The position numbers were made by a program, and so were the translations under genes. Source: an uncultured Rhodospirillaceae bacterium (lineage in GTDB: Bacteria; Pseudomonadota; Alphaproteobacteria; RF32; CAG-239). Taken from it: DNA of 9,596 nt. The DNA is taken from NCBI GenBank assembly GCA_900313155.1, contig OMQE01000062.1, positions 1 to 9,596 on the forward strand, given 5' to 3'. Below are positions 1-5,167 of the stretch, piece after piece (position 1 is the stretch's first letter; each line of letters opens with the position of its first letter). The notes under the pieces were generated by a model that had not been told where the DNA came from, ran no database searches, and was given only the letters and a program-made list of their open reading frames with translations.

Positions 1-35
1 AGAGAAACGCCGACACGATGTCGGCGGCGCTGAGA

Positions 36-63
36 TAAAAACAACCTCTAAATGTTGTTTTTA
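36..63 (-). repeat. AAAACAAC/GTTGTTTT hairpin repeat, inverted copy
   Basis: Arms TAAAAACAAC (36-45) and GTTGTTTTTA (54-63) are perfectly complementary and enclose the 8-nt loop CTCTAAAT. Read on the minus strand the loop is ATTTAGAG, matching the loops ATTTTGAG and ATTGTGAG of the copies at 1601-1628 and 1939-1970. Both stem and part of the loop are therefore conserved across three sites, which a chance hairpin would not show. On the minus strand it is also followed by GCCGC-type sequence related to that flanking the 1939 copy. Confidence 0.7.
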
Positions 64-172
64 GCGAAAGCGGCAATTTAACCATAATTAACCATCACAT
101 CTTTTTACTTTAATAAACCGCGCATAACCTACTGAAAATACACAAATAAATATGTATGTGAATATGTATATT

Positions 173-186
173 TAAACGAACGTTTA
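173..186. promoter_or_regulatory. Operator-like palindrome, distal site
   Basis: The 14-bp sequence TAAACGAACGTTTA is a palindrome with half-sites TAAACG/CGTTTA, and the symmetry extends to 9-bp arms at 170-189. Its size and half-site resemble operators of TetR-family repressors, although no regulator gene lies in the window. A near copy at 315-328 abuts the promoter of the 332-aa gene; the two centres are 142 bp apart. Function is inferred from position and symmetry only. Confidence 0.4.
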
Positions 187-314
187 AATCAACCACTTTT
201 TGCATTTTTTGATTTTTTCATAAAATTACCGAGAAAGCCACATATTTACTGGCTTTTGAAAAATTTCAAAAATTTTTTTCAATTCAAAAATATTGCGATT
301 TTGACTGATCAATT

Positions 315-328
315 TAAACGTTGGTTTA
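315..328. promoter_or_regulatory. Operator-like palindrome, promoter-proximal site
   Basis: TAAACGTTGGTTTA repeats the distal site at 173-186 with the same 14-bp length and one imperfect symmetric pair. It ends directly before the extended -10 element at 329-337, so a bound protein would block RNA polymerase. This supports repression of the 332-aa gene, but the regulator is unknown. Confidence 0.45.
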
Positions 329-337
329 TGCTAGAAT
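329..337 (+). promoter_or_regulatory. Extended -10 promoter for the 332-aa gene
   Basis: TGCTAGAAT is an extended -10 (TGn followed by TAGAAT, five of six consensus bases). No convincing -35 is found at 16-18 bp; TTGACT at 301-306 is too far away. This would give a start near 344 and a leader of about 30 nt that contains the Shine-Dalgarno site AGGAGG at 362-367. Confidence 0.45.
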
Positions 338-372
338 TAGACAAATGACAAAAATAAACGTAGGAGGTTTAA

Positions 373-1371
373 ATGGATTTTACATTTTTAACAGAAGATC
401 AGATATGGGGTGATGATGCCCTGGATGTCATGAAGAAGTACGGAACAGCTGTTGCTCCGACTGATTTGACAGCCATATTGGGTGGCGTTATGAATAGTAC
501 TGGTACTAAGATTTCTGAAGGAGAAACACCTTGTGCCTCTTGGTCCGCGTCTTCATATGGAGATGGAGGCGTGCGTTGCGTCGACTGTGAGGGCGATGGG
601 GACTGGATGGACGCGGAGGGACGTTTTATCTCGGCGCGCCCCGCTTTGCCTCCATCGGAGGCATCTAAAATCAGCCCGAGCATTGCTCGGGCTATCGCTG
701 GAATCCGCGTAGCGGAATATGGGGAATACCCGCAAACGGTCGCCGATGAACGTACCAGCGAGAAATTAGAAAGATTACATGATTCAAGATCTCTCCGTCC
801 GACCGGAAAAAATTACACATTTGATTCAGTTGGTTTAACCGATTATGATACTCCTTTTAAGGCTACATCCTTTTCTGAATATGAAATGGATGGCAAAAGG
901 TATATCCGTGTCCTGGGACGTCCATACGACGCCTATAGCAAGCTATCTACAGGGGAACAGGTAGAAGAAGGAAAGCCATACTGGGTTGAGGTCCAACCGA
1001 TAGAATGGCTGATGGATAGAAGCGGCACAATGGTCGCCAAAAAATGCTTATTCGCCGGTATTCAATTTGATACAAAGGACTCATATGACGGTGATTTTTC
1101 CAAAACGTTTATGAAGCACTATTTGGACACTTATTTTGCCAAGGAAATGGAGCCGATTGAGCGCGTGGCAAACAGAGAAGAGAGTAAAAATATTGAAAAT
1201 TCTGATATGATTGCTTCCAAAATATCGTTGTTGCGTGCGGTTGTAGCGCCGAATGTGTCTAAAGAAAAGGGTGTTGTTAATCCGAAAATGTCTGCAAAAG
1301 AAAAAATGGGGCGACTGGATGCGGCAATACAAACTTTACAAAGTATAAAGGTAAAAGATATTACTGATTAG
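373..1371 (+). CDS. Protein of unknown function, DUF6273-like motifs
   Basis: I do not recognise a characterised family. The start is well supported: AGGAGG at 362-367, 5 nt before the ATG. There is no signal peptide or membrane segment, so a cytoplasmic protein is likely. Residues 54-90 are rich in Cys, Gly, Ser and Asp (C54, C69, C72) and end in RPALP (89-93). Then come EYGEYPQT (115-122), TGKNYTFDS (144-152), an aromatic stretch YWVEVQPIEWLMD (203-215) and KKCLFAGIQFD (223-233), followed by a Lys/Glu-rich tail. The GEYPQ, PIEWL and RPAL motifs recall DUF6273-type domains, but RPAL normally lies near the end and here comes first; this is recall, not a search. DNA at 545-660 is visibly richer in G+C than the rest. 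The gene is monocistronic, with its own promoter and terminator. Confidence 0.75.
   Translation: MDFTFLTEDQIWGDDALDVMKKYGTAVAPTDLTAILGGVMNSTGTKISEGETPCASWSASSYGDGGVRCVDCEGDGDWMDAEGRFISARPALPPSEASKISPSIARAIAGIRVAEYGEYPQTVADERTSEKLERLHDSRSLRPTGKNYTFDSVGLTDYDTPFKATSFSEYEMDGKRYIRVLGRPYDAYSKLSTGEQVEEGKPYWVEVQPIEWLMDRSGTMVAKKCLFAGIQFDTKDSYDGDFSKTFMKHYLDTYFAKEMEPIERVANREESKNIENSDMIASKISLLRAVVAPNVSKEKGVVNPKMSAKEKMGRLDAAIQTLQSIKVKDITD
647..716 (+). repeat. Three consecutive tight hairpins inside the 332-aa gene
   Basis: Three inverted repeats, each with a 3-nt loop, follow each other: TGCCTCC/GGAGGCA (647-663, loop ATC), AGCCCGAGC/GCTCGGGCT (673-693, loop ATT) and TCCGC/GCGGA (704-716, loop GTA). They cover codons for residues 92-115, between the RPALP and GEYPQ motifs. 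They could impede translation, mark an in-frame palindromic insertion at a domain junction, or be a coincidence of GC-rich codons. Confidence 0.6.
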
Positions 1372-1397
1372 TCAGTTTATTTCACTTTAAAACGAAA

Positions 1398-1430
1398 AAA
1401 GGGACGCAACCGCGTCCCTTTGGTGTTTTT
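1398..1430 (+). terminator. Terminator of the 332-aa gene
   Basis: A perfect stem AAAGGGACGC/GCGTCCCTTT with loop AACC (1408-1411) lies 26 nt after the stop codon. The T-run is interrupted (TTTGGTGTTTTT), and an A-run precedes the stem, so it may also act on the other strand. Confidence 0.75.
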
Positions 1431-1532
1431 AACATTGCATTATGTGAAACGATACTTTGGTAGGAGTTTTCGAGCTCGGTCTTGCTATGTAAGCTCTGTC
1501 GGCGCTTCGTTTGTCAATCGCTAACTATGCTT

Positions 1533-1630
1533 CGGTCACTCGTCCACTAAATTCGCTGCTGCTGCCGCATCATCTCATTAAGTGGTCTTCGCCCGTCGTC
1601 AAAAAACAACATTTTGAGGTTGTTTTTTAT
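1533..1630 (+). repeat. Diverged ~100-bp intergenic repeat, copy 1
   Basis: The copy begins CGGTCACTCGT, has 4 nt, then TAAATTCGC, and ends with the hairpin AAAAAACAAC/GTTGTTTTTT (1601-1628, loop ATTTTGAG). The copy at 1866-1970 has the same order, with the same 4-nt spacing and a comparable distance to its hairpin. The middle parts are diverged. No open frame is conserved, so this looks like a non-coding element. Confidence 0.65.
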
Positions 1631-1683
1631 CCTCCGGCTCCCTCCCCTCGGTCGGTCGTTCGATCACTGTCATTATTTAAAAC

Positions 1684-1707
1684 AAAAAAAACGGGACTTT
1701 ATCCCGT
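1684..1707 (-). terminator. Terminator of tRNA-Ala
   Basis: On the minus strand the stem ACGGGA/TCCCGT with a 5-nt loop is followed by eight T (plus-strand A-run 1684-1691, the first of these pairing in the stem). It starts 15 nt after the tRNA CCA end, so the tRNA is transcribed alone. The plus strand reads CTTTTT after the same stem, so it may also act on that strand. Confidence 0.8.
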
Positions 1708-1722
1708 CTTTTTCGTTTTAAC

Positions 1723-1798
1723 TGGTGGAGCTGAGGAGGATCGAACTCCCGACCTACAGATTGCGAACCTGTCGCTCTCCCAACTGAGCTACAGCCCC
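1723..1798 (-). tRNA. tRNA-Ala (anticodon CGC)
   Basis: The minus strand folds into a full 76-nt cloverleaf. The acceptor stem is GGGGCTG/CAGCTCC, with discriminator A and an encoded CCA (1723-1725). The D arm is GCTC/GAGC, the anticodon stem ACAGG/TCTGT with loop TTCGCAA, and the T arm GGGAG/CTCCT with loop TTCGATC. Anticodon CGC reads the alanine codon GCG. The third acceptor pair is G-U, the alanyl-tRNA synthetase identity element, which confirms the amino acid. The first 20 nt are duplicated 198 bp upstream, behind the likely promoter. Whether this copy is expressed well depends on read-through of that insert. Confidence 0.97.
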
Positions 1799-1799
1799 A
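1779..1799. repeat. 21-bp direct repeat, copy within the intact tRNA
   Basis: CCCAACTGAGCTACAGCCCC plus one A is identical at 1779-1799 and 1977-1997. It covers the 5' end of the tRNA through the D-loop. The two copies flank 177 bp (1800-1976) that end in the long repeat, as expected for an insertion that regenerated the tRNA. Confidence 0.85.
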
Positions 1800-1865
1800 A
1801 AAAACAAACACAATTCCTAAAATAACCGCTATAGCTCTTACGCTCATATTCATTCGCGTGTTGCT

Positions 1866-1970
1866 CGGTCACTCGTTTTGTAAATTCGCCGCGTGTCGCT
1901 CACGCTCGCTTGCTCTTTAACAAAACTTCGCCGCTTCAATTAAAAACAACATTGTGAGGTTGTTTTTAAT
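1866..1970 (+). repeat. Diverged ~100-bp intergenic repeat, copy 2
   Basis: The copy begins CGGTCACTCGT, then TAAATTCGC (1881-1889), and ends with a perfect 12-bp hairpin ATTAAAAACAAC/GTTGTTTTTAAT (1939-1970, loop ATTGTGAG). It is the second copy of the unit at 1533-1630 in the same orientation. It forms most of the 177-bp segment lying between the tRNA and its 5' fragment, so the repeat family may be mobile. Confidence 0.65.
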
Positions 1971-1976
1971 ATCGCG

Positions 1977-1997
1977 CCCAACTGAGCTACAGCCCCA
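1977..1997 (-). pseudogene. 5' fragment of tRNA-Ala
   Basis: On the minus strand this reads GGGGCTGTAGCTCAGTTGGG after one T, identical to the first 20 nt of the intact tRNA at 1723-1798, and then breaks off into CGCGATATT. The rest of the cloverleaf is missing. It lies about 12 nt after the expected start of transcription from the promoter at 2016-2044, so this is probably the original position of the gene's 5' end. Confidence 0.8.
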
Positions 1998-2015
1998 TAT
2001 CTGCAAACTGTTTTT

Positions 2016-2044
2016 GATATAACAAATTCAAGATTTGAAATCAA
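2016..2044 (-). promoter_or_regulatory. Sigma70-type promoter pointing to tRNA-Ala
   Basis: On the minus strand TTGATT (2039-2044) and TATATC (2016-2021) are separated by exactly 17 bp, with a T-run just upstream that may act as an UP element. Transcription would start near 2009, about 12 nt before the tRNA fragment and about 210 nt before the intact tRNA. Confidence 0.6.
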
Positions 2045-2128
2045 GTAAAAAAAGCAGAAATTTTACAAAAACGAACAGATTTAATTTATTTAACAAATAC
2101 ATATATTCTTCTACTAAGGAGAATTAAG

Positions 2129-2620
2129 ATGCTGGTTAACGATAAAATGCAACAAGGCTACATATACGATTACGCTGAACCGACTGGGCAGAATTTTGCT
2201 AAAGAATTTACACCGGCTTTGTCTCCGCAACAAATGCTGGAACTAGGCGTTTTTGAAGGACATTATCTGAACGATTGCCAAGCAGAATTTCCATCTCAAT
2301 GGTTTGAAAACGCACGATTATCTCTGCAACAACCGGATATCAGTGCCAATTATTTCGGTATTAAATCGCGACTGTCTTTGCAAGAATGGCAAAGGTGCAA
2401 ATGGATTATTGAACCGGATCCGCGCGGTTGGTTTCAGTGGTATTGCCGATATTACATGGGGCGCCGCATTCAAAATGTTGATGCCGTGCAAATCAAGCGC
2501 TGGAAATCTTTTAAGCGACACGAGGCGCAAGTTCGATTAAATTGTTTGCCTATGGATTTAGATTGCAGACGACGACAGCGTCAAGCGTTGTTACAATGGG
2601 CATACGACCCGTTTTTTTAA
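2129..2620 (+). CDS. Conserved protein of unknown function, Trp/Cys/Arg-rich
   Basis: The function is unknown; the pattern matches, from memory, a conserved hypothetical family spread through bacteria and some fungi. The start is supported by AAGGAG at 2116-2121, 7 nt before the ATG. No signal peptide or membrane segment is seen. Recognisable segments are LELGVFEGHYLNDC (37-50), EFPSQWF (53-59), NYFGIKSRLSLQEW (74-87), the very aromatic DPRGWFQWYCRYYMGRR (97-113), IKRWKSFKRH (122-131), and a C-terminal CRRRQRQALLQWAYDP (146-161). It has seven Trp and five Cys in 163 residues. The basic, aromatic second half would suit nucleic-acid binding, but that is only a guess. It shares a two-way terminator with the convergent antiporter gene and appears monocistronic. 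Confidence 0.88.
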   Translation: MLVNDKMQQGYIYDYAEPTGQNFAKEFTPALSPQQMLELGVFEGHYLNDCQAEFPSQWFENARLSLQQPDISANYFGIKSRLSLQEWQRCKWIIEPDPRGWFQWYCRYYMGRRIQNVDAVQIKRWKSFKRHEAQVRLNCLPMDLDCRRRQRQALLQWAYDPFF

Positions 2621-2642
2621 GCCATATTCATATAATAAGACC

Positions 2643-2673
2643 AAAAGTCCGAAGTTAGAACTTCGGACTTTTT
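2643..2673. terminator. Bidirectional terminator between convergent genes
   Basis: A perfect 13-bp stem, AAAAGTCCGAAGT (2643-2655) with ACTTCGGACTTTT (2660-2672), has the 4-nt loop TAGA. The stem begins 22 nt after the stop of the plus-strand gene and 17 nt after the stop of the minus-strand antiporter gene. T-runs are present on both strands, so it can serve both. Confidence 0.9.
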
Positions 2674-2689
2674 CGCACTCCTAAAAATT

Positions 2690-4198
2690 CTAAACATGGA
2701 TAATGCCGCGTGCCAAAGCATATATGGCAACCAAAGCCACAAATGCCAAAGCTAAAGCAATACCACATTCATTGTCGGTAAATGCCGGTTTGTCCGGATT
2801 ATTTTGCTTTTTTGCCCAAACATAGAACGGAATGCCGATAGCCATAAAGATAACTGCCACCAACAAATAGTTCAAACCGGCAGCATAAATCAGCCACAAA
2901 GAATAAGCCACCCCCATTAAACCTGAAAATAGGGCTTCCGAGCGGCGCACGTAAACATTGGCCGGATATTCACCGTCTTCGCAAATTTTCCATAAATACG
3001 CACAACATGACAAATATGCCGGCAAAACCATAACCCCTGTAATGCTGAGCATAGTGTTCCACGCATTTGAAGAAAAATAAACCACCAACATAAAAATTTG
3101 CATCAATGCACTGGTTACCCAAAGCGAAACCGATGGTGCGTCATTATCATTTTCGCGGGCAAACTCTTTCGGAAAAGTACCGTTTTCTGCCGCAGCTTGC
3201 GGAATTTGCGCCGTGACAACCGTCCATGCCAACCAGCTTGTCAATACCGAAATCAGTAAGCCGATATTCATAAACCACGCACCCCATTTGCCAACCATTG
3301 CTTCCATAATGCCCGCTGTTGACGGATTTTGCACGTTAGCCAATTGTGCTTGGTCCATCACACCATATGGTAAAACCGAAAGCAGAACATAAATAATCAA
3401 GCAACCGATAAAGCCCAAAAACGTGGCGCGACCAACTGTCTGTGGCGTTTTGGCGTGTTTAGACATCACCACAGCACCTTCAATACCGATAAACGACCAC
3501 AATGTGACTAACATGGTGCTTTTGATTTGGGTTGGAATATTACCTAAATCGGCAATAGACTGTTTACCCCAAAAATCGAACTCAAACTTATTGAGATGGA
3601 ACATAAATATGGTGACCACAATAAACAAAATCAGCGGCACAATTTTTGCAAATGTACCGATGAGGTTGATAAATGTGGCTTGTTTAACACCTCGTAAAAC
3701 CAAAAAGTTAAAGCCCCAAATTAAGATTGAACCGCCCAAAATAGCCCAAATCGTATTACCACCGGTAAAATATGGTGGGAAAAAGTAGTTAAGCGCATCC
3801 ATCGTAATCACGGCATATCCGACGTTACCGCAAATCTGACATAGCCAATACGACCAGCCGATAATGAAACCGATAAACGCTCCGAAACCTTCGCGGCTAT
3901 ACATATAAATACCGGCGGTTAAATCCGGTTTGGCGGAAGACAAGATACGAAACGTGTTGGCGATAAAATAAACCCCGATACCGGTGACCAACCACGCTAA
4001 TATAACCGCACCAACCGAAGCGCCCTGCGCCATATTTTGCGGCAAACTGTAAATTCCGCCGCCAATCATAGAACTGATAACAATGCCGGCCAGTGCCAAC
4101 ACGCCCAAACCGCTGTTCTTTTTGGTTGGGGCTTTTGTCCGTGACGAAGCTGTTGGAGCGGAGGAATTTTTGGTTGTTGTCCATGTGTGTATTGCCAT
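2690..4198 (-). CDS. aaxC: APA-family arginine/agmatine antiporter (AaxC-like)
   Basis: An inner-membrane amino-acid antiporter of the APC superfamily, about 12 membrane segments. TM1 carries SSMIGGGIYSLPQN (42-55), the substrate-binding glycine motif of ArcD/AaxC proteins. A TM6-region LWSFIGIEGAVVMS matches LWSFIGVE of the arginine/agmatine antiporter AdiC. The first 30 or so residues form a hydrophilic Ser/Thr/Lys-rich tail. The start is supported by AAGGAAA about 7 nt before the ATG. It follows the pyruvoyl-dependent arginine decarboxylase gene in the chlamydial aaxB-aaxC order, so export of agmatine and import of arginine is the most likely role. Arginine/ornithine exchange (ArcD) is the alternative; no deiminase-pathway gene is present. 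A terminator lies in the 67-bp gap to aaxB, so its transcripts probably arise by read-through. Confidence 0.87.
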   Translation of the reverse strand: MAIHTWTTTKNSSAPTASSRTKAPTKKNSGLGVLALAGIVISSMIGGGIYSLPQNMAQGASVGAVILAWLVTGIGVYFIANTFRILSSAKPDLTAGIYMYSREGFGAFIGFIIGWSYWLCQICGNVGYAVITMDALNYFFPPYFTGGNTIWAILGGSILIWGFNFLVLRGVKQATFINLIGTFAKIVPLILFIVVTIFMFHLNKFEFDFWGKQSIADLGNIPTQIKSTMLVTLWSFIGIEGAVVMSKHAKTPQTVGRATFLGFIGCLIIYVLLSVLPYGVMDQAQLANVQNPSTAGIMEAMVGKWGAWFMNIGLLISVLTSWLAWTVVTAQIPQAAAENGTFPKEFARENDNDAPSVSLWVTSALMQIFMLVVYFSSNAWNTMLSITGVMVLPAYLSCCAYLWKICEDGEYPANVYVRRSEALFSGLMGVAYSLWLIYAAGLNYLLVAVIFMAIGIPFYVWAKKQNNPDKPAFTDNECGIALALAFVALVAIYALARGIIHV

Positions 4199-4221
4199 AG
4201 CAATTTCCTTTCTTCTAAATC

Positions 4222-4259
4222 AAAAAAAAATACAGGCAGAAAAACAACGTTCTGCCTGT
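4222..4259 (-). terminator. Intercistronic terminator between aaxB and aaxC
   Basis: On the minus strand a perfect 10-bp stem, ACAGGCAGAA/TTCTGCCTGT with an 8-nt loop, starts 6 nt after the aaxB stop codon. It is followed by one A and then nine T (plus-strand A-run 4222-4230). Only about 23 nt separate the T-run from the aaxC start, which leaves no room for a separate promoter. It should reduce aaxC transcripts relative to aaxB. A ribosome ending at the aaxB stop could cover the stem and relieve termination. Confidence 0.85.
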
Positions 4260-4265
4260 TGTTTA

Positions 4266-4853
4266 TTATGATACATGCACCGGTTCGGCTGTTTCAAAAT
4301 TCAAAAAGCCTAAACAAGTCAAGCAATAACCGAACTGTTCGGTAATGTTAAGATAATTGTGGTAAAGCTGGAATTCGCTATGCTTTTCCACGCCGCGAAT
4401 TTCAAGCTCGTGTTTAAGAGAGCGATTAAGCCACATTTCAGCATGCCCTTGAGCAATTTCATCATTAATATGCGTATCAAAATATTCAACATATTCAGCC
4501 GCCCAACCACCAATAAGTTCACCATTTTTGTCTTTTCCCCAACAAATACCTACGCCGGTGGCAATAGCTTTATGATCATCTCGGTTGGCACCGTTGCCGG
4601 CCATAATCACTTCTAAAACGGCACCATGCTTAAATTGGTCAACAACTTTATCTACCGGATAAATATGTCCGTAGACTTCTTTCGGTAAAACAGAAGTGTA
4701 TGGCACAACATTAAAATTCTCAATTTTTGCTTGTAATAAAGCCGAATCGTAGCAAAAAGTTTCAAAAGGTTGTGGCGGAATGCCTTCATTGGCTTGTCCC
4801 GCACCTTTGGTCACAAAAGCCAAAGTTGGATAGCGAACGCCATAAGTCATCAT
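4266..4853 (-). CDS. aaxB: Pyruvoyl-dependent arginine decarboxylase (AaxB-like)
   Basis: The enzyme converts arginine to agmatine and CO2, consuming a proton, in the cytoplasm. It needs no pyridoxal phosphate: the chain cuts itself before a serine, which becomes a pyruvoyl group. The site is visible as VVPYTSVLP (49-57), with cleavage expected between T53 and S54. Length (195 aa) fits chlamydial AaxB. Two adjacent ATG codons follow AAGGAG; the second has the better spacing (about 8 nt) and would number the site T52-S53, as recalled for the Chlamydia enzyme. Other family segments are GHIYPVDKVVDQFKHGAVLEVIMA (62-85, given in part) and GGWAAEYVEYF. The antiporter gene follows on the same strand. 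The porin aaxA of the chlamydial cluster is not in the window. Closeness to the chlamydial form suggests lateral transfer. Confidence 0.92.
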   Translation of the reverse strand: MMTYGVRYPTLAFVTKGAGQANEGIPPQPFETFCYDSALLQAKIENFNVVPYTSVLPKEVYGHIYPVDKVVDQFKHGAVLEVIMAGNGANRDDHKAIATGVGICWGKDKNGELIGGWAAEYVEYFDTHINDEIAQGHAEMWLNRSLKHELEIRGVEKHSEFQLYHNYLNITEQFGYCLTCLGFLNFETAEPVHVS

Positions 4854-5018
4854 TTTTCTCCTTAAAAATTAATACAAATGTTCGCCTTTTAGATATGTTG
4901 TAATTGACAGATTTAAATAAAACTTTGGAATATATCGGCAAATGGTGTTACCCATAAAACCCCAATATAATAATATTATAAGTTCAAATTTTTTAGCACT
5001 GACTATTGTCAAAATATC

Positions 5019-5046
5019 TTGCATTTTACGCATTATCTGTTATATT
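5019..5046 (+). promoter_or_regulatory. Extended -10 promoter for the intergenic RNA
   Basis: TTGCAT (5019-5024), a 16-bp spacer and TATATT (5041-5046) with TG at 5038-5039 make a good extended -10 promoter. The expected start near 5053 and the terminator ending at 5287 define a transcript of about 235 nt. Confidence 0.55.
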
Positions 5047-5067
5047 GCCTTCCAGACAGTGTTTCTA

Positions 5068-5166
5068 ATGCTGTTTAGCACCAAGTGCGAAGGTTGTAAG
5101 AAGCCTTTTGTAGTTCACGGCATGTTCTGCCGAATGTTTATCGCTAACGTCAACAATAAGCGATAG
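5068..5166 (+). CDS. Possible 32-residue CCHC micro-ORF
   Basis: This frame begins 15 nt after the predicted transcription start and reads KCEGCKKPFVVHGMFCRMF near its middle. The spacing C7-x2-C10-x6-H17-x3-C21 could hold one zinc ion. No Shine-Dalgarno site is visible before the ATG, and the DNA also contains hairpins (CGGCA/TGCCG near 5110-5124, TATCGCT/AGCGATA near 5139-5165), so the frame may be accidental within a non-coding RNA. Not matched to any family I know. Confidence 0.3.
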   Translation: MLFSTKCEGCKKPFVVHGMFCRMFIANVNNKR

Positions 5167-5167
5167 A

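Larger units (their letters stand above)
1..372. other. AT-rich intergenic region upstream of the 332-aa gene
   Basis: No coding region is supported here. The segment holds a perfect 8-bp hairpin with a 3-nt loop at 8-26 (CGCCGACA/TGTCGGCG), with no T-run after it. It also holds one inverted copy of the AAAAACAAC hairpin repeat (36-63), a long AT-rich tract, two operator-like palindromes and an extended -10 promoter; the last four are listed separately. The hairpin at 8-26 may belong to an element or gene that lies mostly to the left of the window. Confidence 0.7.
1431..1722. other. Gene-free region between terminator and tRNA
   Basis: No coding region is convincing: the only sizeable plus-strand open frame (1511-1825) runs through the tRNA in antisense. 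The segment holds the first copy of the diverged long repeat (1533-1630), a CGGTCGG/CGTTCG-rich stretch at 1631-1670, and the tRNA terminator. The composition, many CGCTC, ACTCG and TTCGC words, is unlike the flanking genes. Confidence 0.6.

Noticed and set aside
8..26. Terminator from a gene left of the window
   Set aside because: The hairpin CGCCGACA/TGTCGGCG has no T-run on either side.
399..683. Minus-strand open frame within the 332-aa gene
   Set aside because: It is a shadow of the plus-strand gene, which has a clear Shine-Dalgarno site and promoter.
1601..1628. Terminator at the repeat hairpin
   Set aside because: The stem is almost all A-T, and related hairpins recur with conserved loops away from gene ends, so a repeat is the better reading.
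1511..1825. Plus-strand open frame of 104 codons
   Set aside because: It runs antisense through a perfect tRNA-Ala and across the repeat; no Shine-Dalgarno site and no family resemblance.
1779..1997. attL/attR of an integrative element
   Set aside because: The repeat covers the tRNA 5' end, whereas integrases normally use the anticodon or T arm to 3' end. The insert is only 177 bp and has no integrase.
4903..4935. Plus-strand promoter starting with TTGACA near 4904
   Set aside because: No acceptable -10 lies 16-18 bp downstream; the nearest TATA-like sequence is too far.
4942..5067. Upstream extension of the micro-ORF frame (ATG at 4942)
   Set aside because: The predicted transcription start is at about 5053, so this part would not be transcribed from the visible promoter.
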